Of a DNA stretch of 51,315 nucleotides, positions 1-8,135 are shown one piece after another (the first letter of the stretch is position 1; every line of letters starts with the position of its first letter). Origin of the DNA: Armatimonadota bacterium (GTDB lineage: Bacteria > Armatimonadota > UBA10988); NCBI GenBank assembly GCA_016235455.1, contig JACRKZ010000105.1, positions 1 to 51,315 of the forward strand. Reading direction: 5' to 3'. The notes beneath the pieces were generated by a model. It ran no database searches. It had not been told where the DNA came from and worked only from the letters and a program-made list of their open reading frames with translations. Position numbers and translations under genes: made by a program.

Positions 1-1
1 G

Positions 2-256
2 AGCGGCGCGGCACTGAACCTGGTTGGCCGGCTGACCGGCGGCACGGTGGAGCTGGAGCTCGCCGGGCAGGACCTGGTGCCCGACCGCTGGCGACCGCGC
101 CTCGACGCGCCGACGGCCCTGGCCGCGGGCGGCGCCGAGCTGTCGGTGGCGCTGATCAGGCATGTCGTGGAGCGGCACCATGGGGCCGTGGAGGTGCATT
201 GTGACCAGCTTGCCTACACACTGACGCTGCGTTGGCCGCAGCGTCAGGCGGCCTGA
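2..256 (+). CDS. C-terminal fragment of a histidine-kinase-like ATPase (5' end outside window)
   Basis: The reading frame is open from base 2 to a TGA at 254-256, giving 84 residues with no start in view. The stretch GGAELSVALIRHVVERHHGA resembles the G2-box region of histidine-kinase ATPase domains (usually GxGLGLxIVrhiverHgG), followed by a final beta strand TLTLRWPQ like the usual end of such domains. The glycines of the G2 box are mostly replaced, so ATP binding may be weak or lost. It lies on the same strand as the chemotaxis/flagellar genes, 127 bp ahead of cheD, and may be a sensor or attachment-type ATPase of that cluster. Family assignment is inferred from the short C-terminal part only. 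Confidence 0.5.
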   Translation, partial: SGAALNLVGRLTGGTVELELAGQDLVPDRWRPRLDAPTALAAGGAELSVALIRHVVERHHGAVEVHCDQLAYTLTLRWPQRQAA

Positions 257-276
257 TCTGGGTCAGCGCGTACCGG

Positions 277-305
277 TTGGGTTAGTCCGCCCGGTCTGGT
301 AGACT
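277..305 (+). promoter_or_regulatory. candidate sigma70-type promoter for the cheD-flagellar operon
   Basis: TTGGGT (277-282) and TAGACT (300-305) are separated by 17 bp, matching 3/6 and 4/6 of the consensus hexamers. The site is in the only sizeable gap ahead of cheD, leaving a leader of about 70 nt. Weak matches in GC-rich DNA occur by chance, so this is tentative. Confidence 0.3.
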
Positions 306-383
306 AGAGTTGCGTCGGCGCACACTCTGGGTACGAGGTGCGCTCACCCGCCGTGCCGGGCCAGACGGATCTCGAGAGGGTTA

Positions 384-893
384 ATGAAGACCACGAACGT
401 GGGACTGGCCGAATACAAGATCAGTTCCAAGCCCGATGAGGCCTTGGGCATCCTGGGCCTGGGTTCATCCATAGGGCTGTTCTTCTTCGATCCCCGCACG
501 CAGACGTCCGCGGCGGCGCATGTCATGCTGCCCGCCGGGCGGGACGAGGAAGCGCATCCCACCAAGTACTGCTCGTCCGTGGTGCCGTTTCTGCTGGAGC
601 AGATGACCGCGGCCGGCGCGCAGATCGATGAGCTCAAGGTGGCCGTTTTCGGCGGCGCCACGATGCTCTCATCGGGGCCCACCAGCCTGCTGGAGATCGG
701 TCAGCGCAATACGGCGGCCGCTGCGGAGGCGTTGACGAAGGCCGGGCTGACCCCTGTGGTCAGCGACACAGGCGGCAGCAAGGGCCGCAATGTGACCCTT
801 GAAGTGGCCACGGGGTACGTAACCGTGAAAGTTTTGGCGCAGCCCGATCGAGTCTACGCAGACCTGACGCTCGGGCCGGAGGTAGGACGATGA
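384..893 (+). CDS. cheD: CheD-like protein with substituted catalytic residues
   Basis: This 169-residue protein has the CheD fold signature: GLGSSIGLFFFDP near residues 25-37, AHVMLP at 45-50 and the FGGA block near 90. CheD proteins deamidate glutamines of chemoreceptors and dock with CheC. In characterised CheD (Thermotoga Cys27, His44, Thr21) the motif is T-x5-C followed 17 residues later by His. Here the His (His46) and the 17-residue spacing are kept, but the Cys is Ser29 and the Thr is Ile23, so hydrolase activity is doubtful and a binding-only role is possible. GAGAGG at 372-377 is a plausible ribosome-binding site. The 3' end overlaps the next start by four bases (ATGA), implying translational coupling. 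Confidence 0.88.
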   Translation: MKTTNVGLAEYKISSKPDEALGILGLGSSIGLFFFDPRTQTSAAAHVMLPAGRDEEAHPTKYCSSVVPFLLEQMTAAGAQIDELKVAVFGGATMLSSGPTSLLEIGQRNTAAAAEALTKAGLTPVVSDTGGSKGRNVTLEVATGYVTVKVLAQPDRVYADLTLGPEVGR

Positions 894-1738
894 CCGGCTC
901 CGTCGACGAAATGCTCGACTTTGGCGACAAGCTGCCGTCCTTCCCCACGGCGGTGGCCGAGGCCATCCGCATGCTGTCCAGCGAAACGTCGGACACCGAC
1001 GGCATCGCCGCGGTGCTCCAGCGCGACCAGGCGCTGGTGGCCCAGGTGCTCAAGATGGCCAACAGCGCCTTCTACGGCGTGTCCCGGCGCGTCAGCACGG
1101 TGAAGCAGGCCCTGCTCGTGCTGGGCCGCAATGCCGTGCGCTCGTTGGTTGTGGCGGTCAGCGCCCAGGAGTTCCTGGGCCGCGCGCAGCCGGGCTACCT
1201 GCTGGCCCGCGGACAGCTCTGGGAGTACAGCCTGGCCTCGGGCGCGGCCGCCTCGCTGGTGGCGCAGAAAGTTGGCTACAAGCCGGCGGATGAGGCATTC
1301 GTCGCTGGTTTGCTGCATGATATTGGCAAGGTCGTGCTGTCCGAGTACCTGGCCGAGCGCAGTGTCGAGCTGGCTGAGTTGGTCGGGCTGGCCGCCGAGC
1401 CGGTGGGCTTCGATACCATCGAGCAGGAACTGCTGCATATTGACCACGCCGCGCTGGGCGGCATGCTGTGCGACCACTGGCAGTTGCCCGCGCGGCTGAG
1501 CCATGCGGTGCGGCACCACCACAATCCCAGCCAGGCGGGCGACGACTGGCAGCTGTCGGCCGTGGTTCACGCGGCCAATGCGCTGACCATGACCGTGGGC
1601 ATCGGCCTCGGCGTTGACGGCCTGCAGTATGTGCTGGATGAGAACGCACTCATGCGACTCGGTCTGGGCGGGGACGACATGGAAATCCTGGCCGACGAGT
1701 TGATTGACCAGTTGAGCCGGCCCAACCCCTTCGGGTAG
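890..1738 (+). CDS. HDOD domain signalling protein
   Basis: The 282-residue protein is almost entirely an HDOD domain: LPSFPTAVAEAIRML near residue 15, the QVLKMANSAFYG helix near 52-63, and LLHDIGKVVL near 141-150, which keeps the His-Asp pair (143-144) that many HDOD proteins lose. HDOD proteins are regulatory, often in motility, chemotaxis or stress signalling, and usually lack phosphohydrolase activity. Its ATG overlaps the cheD stop (ATGA) and a second HDOD gene follows after about 90 bp, so it is in the same transcription unit. Substrate or partner cannot be read from sequence; the family call is firm. Confidence 0.92.
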   Translation: MTGSVDEMLDFGDKLPSFPTAVAEAIRMLSSETSDTDGIAAVLQRDQALVAQVLKMANSAFYGVSRRVSTVKQALLVLGRNAVRSLVVAVSAQEFLGRAQPGYLLARGQLWEYSLASGAAASLVAQKVGYKPADEAFVAGLLHDIGKVVLSEYLAERSVELAELVGLAAEPVGFDTIEQELLHIDHAALGGMLCDHWQLPARLSHAVRHHHNPSQAGDDWQLSAVVHAANALTMTVGIGLGVDGLQYVLDENALMRLGLGGDDMEILADELIDQLSRPNPFG

Positions 1739-1826
1739 GGTGCCGCCGGGCTCCTGACGCGACGCCCGTGGCGACGGCGGCAACCCGAGCGGTCCGCGGT
1801 CTGTCCTAACGTGTTTGAGGGCCCAG

Positions 1827-3164
1827 ATGCAAGACAAGCGCAAGACGGTGCTGATCGCCGCGGACGTCCCCTACTCGCGGCGCCTGATGCAGAAGACTCT
1901 GCAAGAGCCCAATCTCACCGTGCGTGCCGTGGGCACGACCGAGGAGGCCATTGCGCTCGTCGCCACCAACCGCGTCGACGCCTTGCTCATTGACCTGGTC
2001 AATCCACCCAATGCCGGCGAGCATCTGCTGCTCCAGTGCCGGGTCGCCGGCCATCGCGTGCCGGCCATTCTGATGTGCGCCGCCATCGACCGCGACCTGT
2101 TGCGCCGACTGAACAACCTGCGGCCGGTCGGTCTGCTGCAGAAGCCGCTGCAGTTCGATGCGCTCAACGAGTTGCTGCCCCTGGCCCTGGCCGGCGACCT
2201 GGATCTGCTGCGCCGTTCGGCCGAGATGGCCGCCAACCGCAGCAAGCGCGAGCGCCGCACTGGCCCCGAAAGCGCGGTCGGCCTGACCGAGGTCTCCGAC
2301 GAGCCGGTCAACACCGACCGCCTGGGCAAGATGTTCGGCAACCTGCCGCTGCTGCCGACGGTGCTCACGCAGATCCTGGCGGTGAGCGACTCCGACGAGG
2401 GCAGTGCGCAGGCCCTGGCCGACATCATCAGCAGCGACCCGCGCCTGAGCGGCCAGTTGCTGCGGGTGGTCAACAGCGCCTACTTCGGCTTCGCCCGGCG
2501 CATCTCGACCATTCCCGAAGCCACCGTCATCCTGGGCTCGGAGGCCATTCGCAAGCTGGCCGTGGGCGCCTCGGTCTCCGACTTCTTCAGCGGCAAGAGC
2601 CAGTTCCTCGATCGCGGCCGGCTCTGGCGGCACTCGCTGTCCACGGCGGTGGCCAGCCGCACGGTGGCCGAGTACCGCGACCTCAAGGAGTCCGAGGAGG
2701 CCTTCGCCGCGGGCCTGCTGCACGACTTCGGCCGGCTGATCCTCGAACGGCACTTCCCGCAGCAGTACGGCGCCGTGGTGATGGCCGCGCGGGAGAGCCA
2801 GGAGCCGCTGCTGGCCGCCGAGGAGCAGATGCTCGGCTTCCACCATGCCTGGATCAGCGGCTGGCTGGCCGGCCGTTGGAACCTGCCGCCCGCGCTGGCC
2901 GACGCCATGGCCTGGCATCATCAGCCCGAGAGTGCCGGGGAGTCGGCGCGCCATGTGGCCGCGGCGGTCCATGTGGGCGATGTGCTGTGTCATATGGCCG
3001 GCTTCCATGGCGTGGACGAGGTGGCTCTGAACACCACGGCCAGCTTGTACGCCACCGGCGTCCTCGACCTGAACGACGCCGATCTGGAAGCGATGCTGCC
3101 CAAGGTCGCCAAGCAGGCCGAAGAGCTGGAGCGGCAGTTGGCCTCGGTCGTCAACACCGAGTAG
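1827..3164 (+). CDS. receiver-like domain fused to HDOD domain
   Basis: Residues 7-120 resemble a response-regulator receiver and residues about 175-370 form an HDOD domain (LPLLPTVLTQILAV, LLRVVNSAYFGFARRIST, AGLLHDFGRLIL). The receiver keeps the phospho-acceptor Asp (LLIDL, Asp56) and the conserved Lys (LLQKPL, Lys106), but the Thr/Ser switch position is Cys84 and the acidic pair is reduced to one Asp, so phosphorylation may be atypical. The ATG at 1827 is preferred because GAGG lies 6 nt upstream; an in-frame TTG at 1815 would add four residues. It is followed 21 bp later by fliM, implying that HDOD signalling is tied to motor control. Confidence 0.88.
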   Translation: MQDKRKTVLIAADVPYSRRLMQKTLQEPNLTVRAVGTTEEAIALVATNRVDALLIDLVNPPNAGEHLLLQCRVAGHRVPAILMCAAIDRDLLRRLNNLRPVGLLQKPLQFDALNELLPLALAGDLDLLRRSAEMAANRSKRERRTGPESAVGLTEVSDEPVNTDRLGKMFGNLPLLPTVLTQILAVSDSDEGSAQALADIISSDPRLSGQLLRVVNSAYFGFARRISTIPEATVILGSEAIRKLAVGASVSDFFSGKSQFLDRGRLWRHSLSTAVASRTVAEYRDLKESEEAFAAGLLHDFGRLILERHFPQQYGAVVMAARESQEPLLAAEEQMLGFHHAWISGWLAGRWNLPPALADAMAWHHQPESAGESARHVAAAVHVGDVLCHMAGFHGVDEVALNTTASLYATGVLDLNDADLEAMLPKVAKQAEELERQLASVVNTE

Positions 3165-3185
3165 CATTCGCCGCGGAGGTCCGCC

Positions 3186-4277
3186 ATGGAAGGCATGCTC
3201 AGTCAGGACGAGATTGACTCCCTACTCGAACAAACCCGAGAGGTAGTCTCCGCGGCCGAGTCGGCGCGGTCCGGCCTGGCTGAACAGGACGTCAAGCTCT
3301 ACGACTTCAAGCGGCCCGAGAAATTCTCTCGTGAGCAGATCCGCAGCCTGGAACGCGTTCACGAGCGGCTGGCGCGGCTCCTCAGCCAGTCGCTCTCGGC
3401 CTACATCCGCACCAACGTCAACGTGAAGATGGAGTCGGTGACGCCGCTGTCCTACCAGGACTTCGTCTTCTCGCTACCGCAGCCCACGCTCATCCAAGTG
3501 GTACAGCTCGACCCGCTGCCGGGCCAGGCGGCCGTGGAGATGAACCCCTCGGTGGTCTTCCCCATGTTCGAGCAGATGACCGGCGGCAAGTCGGGCGGCA
3601 CGTCCAAGGCGCGCCCGCTGACTGATGTCGAGCTGGCCGTCTTCCAGCGCCCGTTGGAGCGCATCATGGCGGCCATCGCCGAGGCCTGGCAGGATGTGCT
3701 CATCCTCAAGCCGATCATGCTGCGCGCCGAGCAGGACCCGCAGTTCGCCTCGGTGGCGGCGGTCAATGCGCCGGTCGTGGTGGTCAGCCTCGAAGTCACC
3801 ATGGGTGAAGAGTTCGGCATGATGTCCATCTGCATGCCGGACGTGCTGGTTGACGCGCTGCTCCACTACCTGGGGCAGGAGCGCATCCTCGGCGACCGCC
3901 AAGGCGCGGACCGCGAGGGCCGGGCCGTGCGCGAGGCGCTGTGGGATGTGCCGTTGCCCCTGATCGCCGAATTGGGCCGCAGTCAACTGAGCGTGCGCCA
4001 GCTCCGCTCGCTGCGAGTCGACGACGTCATTCGGCTCGGCACCGAGGTCGGACAGGACATTGTGGTAAGGATAGGCAATCGCTCGGTCTTCCGGGCGCAG
4101 GTTGGCCAGCTCAAGCGCCGCCTGGCGGTGCGCATCGCCGGCCCGCTGTCCGGCGACACGTTGGCCGATGCCGGCCGCGAGGCGGTTCTCGAACAGCAGG
4201 CCGCCGCGGCGTTCGACACGAATGGCTCGTTTGCCGGTGAGCCGGCTGAAGGAGTCGGCGAGCACGGCGACGAATAG
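3186..4277 (+). CDS. fliM: flagellar motor switch protein FliM
   Basis: This 363-residue protein begins with the FliM N-terminal segment LSQDEIDSLL (residues 5-14), the region that binds phospho-CheY. The FliM core follows (YDFKRPEKFSREQIRSLE, a GGKSGG block near 138, then LTDVELAVFQRPLERIM), and a C-terminal SpoA/FliN-like domain spans about residues 250-335. FliM forms the C-ring with FliG and FliN and sets rotation direction. GGAGG about 7 nt before the ATG supports the start. A tail of about 30 residues after the SpoA domain is longer than usual. No fliN gene is in this window. Confidence 0.95.
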   Translation: MEGMLSQDEIDSLLEQTREVVSAAESARSGLAEQDVKLYDFKRPEKFSREQIRSLERVHERLARLLSQSLSAYIRTNVNVKMESVTPLSYQDFVFSLPQPTLIQVVQLDPLPGQAAVEMNPSVVFPMFEQMTGGKSGGTSKARPLTDVELAVFQRPLERIMAAIAEAWQDVLILKPIMLRAEQDPQFASVAAVNAPVVVVSLEVTMGEEFGMMSICMPDVLVDALLHYLGQERILGDRQGADREGRAVREALWDVPLPLIAELGRSQLSVRQLRSLRVDDVIRLGTEVGQDIVVRIGNRSVFRAQVGQLKRRLAVRIAGPLSGDTLADAGREAVLEQQAAAAFDTNGSFAGEPAEGVGEHGDE

Positions 4278-4325
4278 CAGGACTTGGCATTGCGCCGTCC
4301 GAACGGCTTCCAAGGAGCAACCCGC

Positions 4326-4922
4326 ATGGCCCACATTCTAGTGGTGGATGACGAGAGCGATATCCGTGACGTGCTCAAGGACGCGCTCGAGCAGCTGGGC
4401 CATTTCGTCCAGACGGCCACCAACGGTCGTGAGGGCCTGCAGCGCCTGATGGACCATCCGGTCGACCTCGTGCTGCTGGATATGCGCATGCCGGTCATGA
4501 GCGGCTATGAGATGCTGCAATCGCTGCGCACCACGCTGCGCTCGGAGGTGGCGGTGCTCATCCTCACGGGCTACGCCAGCCTGGACTCGATGTTCAAGTG
4601 CACCGAGCTGGGCGTGAGCGGCTACCTGCCCAAGCCTTTCCGACTCGACGAGTTGGAGGGCAAGATCAACTCGTGTCTGGCCGGCCAGTTGCCCGCGCCA
4701 TCGAGTCTCAGTCGCGCCACGCGCATCAAGCTGACGGCTCGCGAGCAGGAAGTGCTGCTGCTCATGCGCCAGGGCTGGACGGACCAGGAAATCGCCGACA
4801 AGCTCTACATCAGCCCCAATACGGCGCACAATCACGTCAAGCGGATCATGTCCAAGCTCGACTGCCGCAACCGCAGCGAGGTAGTCGCGCGCAGCTTCGT
4901 CGAGGACGTGTTCGACAGCTGA
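4326..4922 (+). CDS. response regulator, receiver plus LuxR-type HTH
   Basis: This 198-residue NarL/FixJ-type regulator has a complete receiver (Asp8-Asp9, phospho-acceptor Asp52 in LLDMRMP, Thr81, Lys103 in LPKP) and a LuxR-type helix-turn-helix at about 137-195 (TAREQEVLLLMRQG, DQEIADKLYISPNTAHNHVKR). It should act as a phosphorylation-controlled DNA-binding protein. The start is fixed by AAGGAG at 4312-4317, eight bases before ATG; an upstream in-frame ATG at 4284 lacks such a site. Sitting between fliM and flgB, it may control the downstream rod/MS-ring genes. A cognate kinase could be the truncated gene at the window's left edge (inference). Confidence 0.93.
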   Translation: MAHILVVDDESDIRDVLKDALEQLGHFVQTATNGREGLQRLMDHPVDLVLLDMRMPVMSGYEMLQSLRTTLRSEVAVLILTGYASLDSMFKCTELGVSGYLPKPFRLDELEGKINSCLAGQLPAPSSLSRATRIKLTAREQEVLLLMRQGWTDQEIADKLYISPNTAHNHVKRIMSKLDCRNRSEVVARSFVEDVFDS

Positions 4923-4953
4923 TCGTCAGAATTGCTTCAGGCCAATCGAGAAA

Positions 4954-4971
4954 ATGGCCAGATCAGGCCAT
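4954..4971. promoter_or_regulatory. 18-bp imperfect palindrome upstream of flgB
   Basis: ATGGCC and GGCCAT arms flank AGATCA; with the central GATC, 16 of 18 positions are symmetric. It lies in the 136-bp gap between the regulator gene and flgB, the largest gap inside the flagellar cluster, and could be an operator for the LuxR-type regulator just upstream. No clear sigma28 or sigma54 promoter was found beside it. Confidence 0.3.
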
Positions 4972-5058
4972 GGACCCGCGCGCCTCGAATCGCGACACTC
5001 ACTACCAACCCGGCCGGCGGACGCTTAGCACCGCTTAGTTCGGGTGGGAGTAGTCGCG

Positions 5059-5388
5059 ATGATCCAACGCATGGAACAGGCCCTCGACGCGCTCAGCCGG
5101 CGCCAGAAGGTCGTGGCCAACAACCTGGCCAACGTGAACACCCCCGAGTTCACTCGCCGCGACGTCGACTTCTTCTCCTACATGTCGGGCCTCTATGAGG
5201 ACCGCGACCTGCCGCTTGAGGTCAAGGACGACGCGGTGACTCCGCCGCGGGCCGACGGCAACAACGTCACCCTCGAACGCGAGATGTTCGCGCTCACGCA
5301 GACCGAGATGCTGTACCAGACGGTCTCGCGGTTCACCACCGACCGCATCAAGGGCATCTCGTACGCCATCACCGAGGGTCGCGGCTGA
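5059..5388 (+). CDS. flgB: flagellar basal-body rod protein FlgB
   Basis: This 109-residue protein carries the N-terminal rod-protein signature: an amphipathic helix then RQKVVANNLANVNTPEFTRR, typical of FlgB/FlgC/FlgF/FlgG, and a C-terminal helix. FlgB is the proximal rod subunit exported by the flagellar type III system. It is somewhat shorter than the usual 130 or so residues. ATG 5059 is chosen because GGGAG lies eight bases upstream; a GTG at 5044 would add five residues. Its position directly ahead of flgC and fliE is the standard order. Confidence 0.93.
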   Translation: MIQRMEQALDALSRRQKVVANNLANVNTPEFTRRDVDFFSYMSGLYEDRDLPLEVKDDAVTPPRADGNNVTLEREMFALTQTEMLYQTVSRFTTDRIKGISYAITEGRG

Positions 5389-5426
5389 CGCCGGGGCTCG
5401 CGCCGCGAGCCCTGGGGAGAACACAC

Positions 5427-5822
5427 ATGGCCATGTTCGACGGCATGAGCATCAGTGCGACGGGGATGACGGCCCACCGCCTGTGGATGGACGTCATCTC
5501 CAGCAACCTGGCCAACTCGGAGAGCACGCGCTCGGCCGAGGGCGGGCCTTTTCGCCGTCAGATGCTGGTGCTGGGCGAGTCGCAGAAGCGCAGCGGCGTG
5601 GAGATCCAGCAGGTGCTCGCCGATCCCGCGCCGCCGCGCCAGGTGCTCGACCCCGGCCATCCCGACGCCGACGCCAACGGCATGGTCGCCTACCCGAACG
5701 TGGACCCGGTCCGCGAGATGGTGGACATGATGGCCGCCAGCCGCGCCTTCGAGGCCAACGCGGTGGCCATGACCGCAGCCAAGCAGATGCTGGCCCGCGC
5801 GCTGGAAATCGGTAAGGCCTAA
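5427..5822 (+). CDS. flgC: flagellar basal-body rod protein FlgC
   Basis: This 131-residue protein has the FlgC features MSISATGMTAHRLWMDVISS then NLANSEST at the N-terminus, and the C-terminal segment VREMVDMMAASRAFEANAVAMTAAK that packs into the rod coiled coil. FlgC is a proximal rod subunit. Length matches the family. GGGGAG precedes the ATG. It sits 38 bp after flgB and 25 bp before fliE, in the conserved flgBC-fliE order. Confidence 0.95.
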   Translation: MAMFDGMSISATGMTAHRLWMDVISSNLANSESTRSAEGGPFRRQMLVLGESQKRSGVEIQQVLADPAPPRQVLDPGHPDADANGMVAYPNVDPVREMVDMMAASRAFEANAVAMTAAKQMLARALEIGKA

Positions 5823-5847
5823 GACGCGGCCCGGAAGGAACTCTCCC

Positions 5848-6393
5848 ATGGCAAGCATCGGCGGTATCGGTGGTGGCGGCGGCGGCGCCGGCGGCGGCGA
5901 CCTGATGGGCCTGATGAACTCGCTCAAGAGCGCGGGCGGGGCCGGTGGCACCGGCGGCTCGGGCGGTGCCATGGGCGCGGCCACGGAGAAGTTCGGCGGC
6001 GCCATGGAGAGCGCACTGCGCGGCGACGTCTCGGGCACCATGAACCAGCTCAACTCCTTGACCAGCCAGGACCCCAGCAAGCTCTATGAGGGCGGCGCGC
6101 TCGGCAAGGCGGCCACGGCCAGTGCGAAGATGGCCATGGGTTCCGGCGACGCCGGCTCGGTTGCTGGGCTGGTGGACTCGATGAGCAAGGCCATTCAGAG
6201 CCGCATCGAGACCACCGAGGCCTCCAAGAAGACCGCCGAGGCCAACGTGCAGACGTTGATCACCGGCGGCGACATCGACCTGCACAACGTCATCCTGGCC
6301 TCGGAACGTGCCGGGCTGGAGCTGAAGCTGACCATGACGCTGCGCAACAAGCTGCTTGAGGCCTACCAAGAGGTCATGCGTATTCCGGTGTGA
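5848..6393 (+). CDS. fliE: hook-basal body protein FliE with Gly-rich N-terminal extension
   Basis: The last 80-90 residues are a classical FliE domain (DIDLHNVILASERAGLELKL, then LRNKLLEAYQEVMRIPV). FliE joins the MS ring to the rod. The protein is 181 residues, against about 100 for most FliE. The extra N-terminal part starts with a run of glycines (residues 5-18 mostly Gly, Ile, Ala), has further Gly/Ser-rich stretches to about 45, then helix-like sequence. The frame, strong start and conserved surroundings argue that the extension is real. It may be a flexible linker or export signal; that is inference. Confidence 0.93.
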   Translation: MASIGGIGGGGGGAGGGDLMGLMNSLKSAGGAGGTGGSGGAMGAATEKFGGAMESALRGDVSGTMNQLNSLTSQDPSKLYEGGALGKAATASAKMAMGSGDAGSVAGLVDSMSKAIQSRIETTEASKKTAEANVQTLITGGDIDLHNVILASERAGLELKLTMTLRNKLLEAYQEVMRIPV

Positions 6394-6434
6394 GGTAGCC
6401 GGCCACAGGGCCGGATGGCGACAGGTGATCGGCC

Positions 6435-8135
6435 ATGGTTGAGACCTTCCGACAGCGATGGGAGCAGATGGGCAGCGGCCAGCGCAAGTTGCTGGGCGCG
6501 ATGGGCCTGGCGATGGTGCTGACCACCGTTGGCATGCTGGCCATGCGCTCGCGCGGCGCCATGACCCCGCTCTACAGCGGATTGTCACCCGCCGAGAGCC
6601 GCGAGATCGTGGCCGAACTGGCGCGCCAGGGCGTCCAGTACAAGGTGTCGGCCGACGAGACGAGCATCGAGGTGCCGTCGCGCTCCGAGCCGGCCGCGCG
6701 CATGCAGTTGGCCGCCGCCGGCCTGCCGCGCACAACGCCGACCGAGGGCTGGGAGATCTTCGGCAAGGGCGGCCTGGCGGTGACCAAGGGTCAGCAGCAG
6801 GCCATGCAGGTGCGGGCCTTGCAGGGCTCGCTCGAGCGCAGCATTGCCAGCCTCGACAACGTCTCCAAGGCGAACGTGCACATCACGCTCAAGGAAGACA
6901 GCCCCTTCCTGGACAACAAGCAGCCGGCCAAGGCCGCGGTGATGCTGACCCTGGGCAAGGGCGGCCAGTTGGGCCGTGACCAGGCGCAGGCCATTGCCTA
7001 CATGGTGGCGCGCAGCGTACCCGACCTGGAGACCGCGCAGATCACCATCCTCGACAGCAAGGGCAATCTGCTGTTCAGCGACAACGTGGCGCGCGGCAGT
7101 GGCAGCGGCGAGTCGGCGCAGACCATCGAGCGCGAGATCGAGCGCCGCGTGCAGTCGCAACTCGACGAGACCTTCGGCCTGGGCAAGACCAAGGTGCGCC
7201 TGACGGCCACCATGGAGACCGAGCGCTCCGAGGTGACCAAGACCACCTACACCACCCCCAACGGCGCGGCCACGGGCATTGCCGGCAAGGAGACGATGGA
7301 GCAGGAGGATTACAGCGGCAACGGCACGCCGGGCGCGAAGCCGGGCGCCGTGCCGGGCATGGCCGGCAACGTCATTGGCGGCGCGGGCGCGGCCGGCGCG
7401 GCCGGCGGCGCCGGCCGCTACACCAAGCGCAACGAGCAGCGCGACTTCCTGGTCAACGAAGAGCGCCAGGTGACCGTGAAGCCGGGCGGCGCGCTGCAGC
7501 GGCTGACGCTGGGCGTGTTCGTCGATGAGGGGCTCAAGGACGCCGAAGAGAAGATCAAGGCCGTGGCGAGCACGGCGGCGGGCATCGATGAGAAGCGCGG
7601 CGACGTGGTCAACGTGGCCACGGTCAAGTTCGCGCCGTCGGCCACCGAAGCCTTCAAGAGCGCCGGCCGCATGGACATGATCAAGACCATCCTGCGGCTG
7701 ATCCTCAACTCCCTGGCCATGATCATCGGGCTGCTGACGCTGCGTAGCATCATCTCCGCGCTCAAGCCGGGCTCCGAGGTGGCGGGCAGCTTCGTGCCGG
7801 GCAGCGAGCCGCTGCTCGAGTCGGGCCGGGCAGGCGAGGTGAAGATGATTGCCGACCAGGGCGGCGTGACGGTGGAAGATGCGGGCGTGGTCGGCGACGA
7901 GCGGCGCCTGGTGGACGCCAGCGGCCAGAGCCCCATTGACGCGCATCTGGCGGCGGCCGACGGCAGCCCGCTGAACGCGGCGGAGCGGGCCCGGGCCCTG
8001 GGCCTGACCCACGCTCCGGCGGAGCCCGAGGTCCACGAGACGGCCGAGGAGATCATCGGCCGCGTCGAGACCTCGCCGGTGGACGACATCGCCGAGGTGC
8101 TGCGGCACTGGCTCGAGGGAGACTCGAATGAGTAA
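6435..8135 (+). CDS. fliF: flagellar MS-ring protein FliF
   Basis: The 566-residue product has the FliF layout: N-terminal membrane helix at about 18-38, paired YscJ/FliF ring-building domains (LYSGLSPAESREIVAELARQGVQYK by position 50-75; GLAVTKGQQQAMQVRALQGSLERS region near 115-140), a long periplasmic domain interrupted by a Gly/Ala-rich loop near 295-330, a second membrane helix at about 417-440, and a cytoplasmic tail ending DDIAEVLRHWLEG that should bind FliG. Length is typical. Its last eight bases overlap the fliG start, consistent with coupled synthesis of the interacting partners. Confidence 0.96.
   Translation: MVETFRQRWEQMGSGQRKLLGAMGLAMVLTTVGMLAMRSRGAMTPLYSGLSPAESREIVAELARQGVQYKVSADETSIEVPSRSEPAARMQLAAAGLPRTTPTEGWEIFGKGGLAVTKGQQQAMQVRALQGSLERSIASLDNVSKANVHITLKEDSPFLDNKQPAKAAVMLTLGKGGQLGRDQAQAIAYMVARSVPDLETAQITILDSKGNLLFSDNVARGSGSGESAQTIEREIERRVQSQLDETFGLGKTKVRLTATMETERSEVTKTTYTTPNGAATGIAGKETMEQEDYSGNGTPGAKPGAVPGMAGNVIGGAGAAGAAGGAGRYTKRNEQRDFLVNEERQVTVKPGGALQRLTLGVFVDEGLKDAEEKIKAVASTAAGIDEKRGDVVNVATVKFAPSATEAFKSAGRMDMIKTILRLILNSLAMIIGLLTLRSIISALKPGSEVAGSFVPGSEPLLESGRAGEVKMIADQGGVTVEDAGVVGDERRLVDASGQSPIDAHLAAADGSPLNAAERARALGLTHAPAEPEVHETAEEIIGRVETSPVDDIAEVLRHWLEGDSNE

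Noticed and set aside
854..1843. Long open frame antisense to the first HDOD gene
   Set aside because: High GC keeps antisense frames open; composition (many His, Gln, Arg) is unnatural and the sense frame has firm homology.
6585..8108. 507-codon frame antisense to fliF, and similar ones antisense to fliG/fliH (8053-9714) and fliI (9974-11311)
   Set aside because: Shadows of strongly conserved flagellar genes; no domain-like sequence or ribosome-binding sites.
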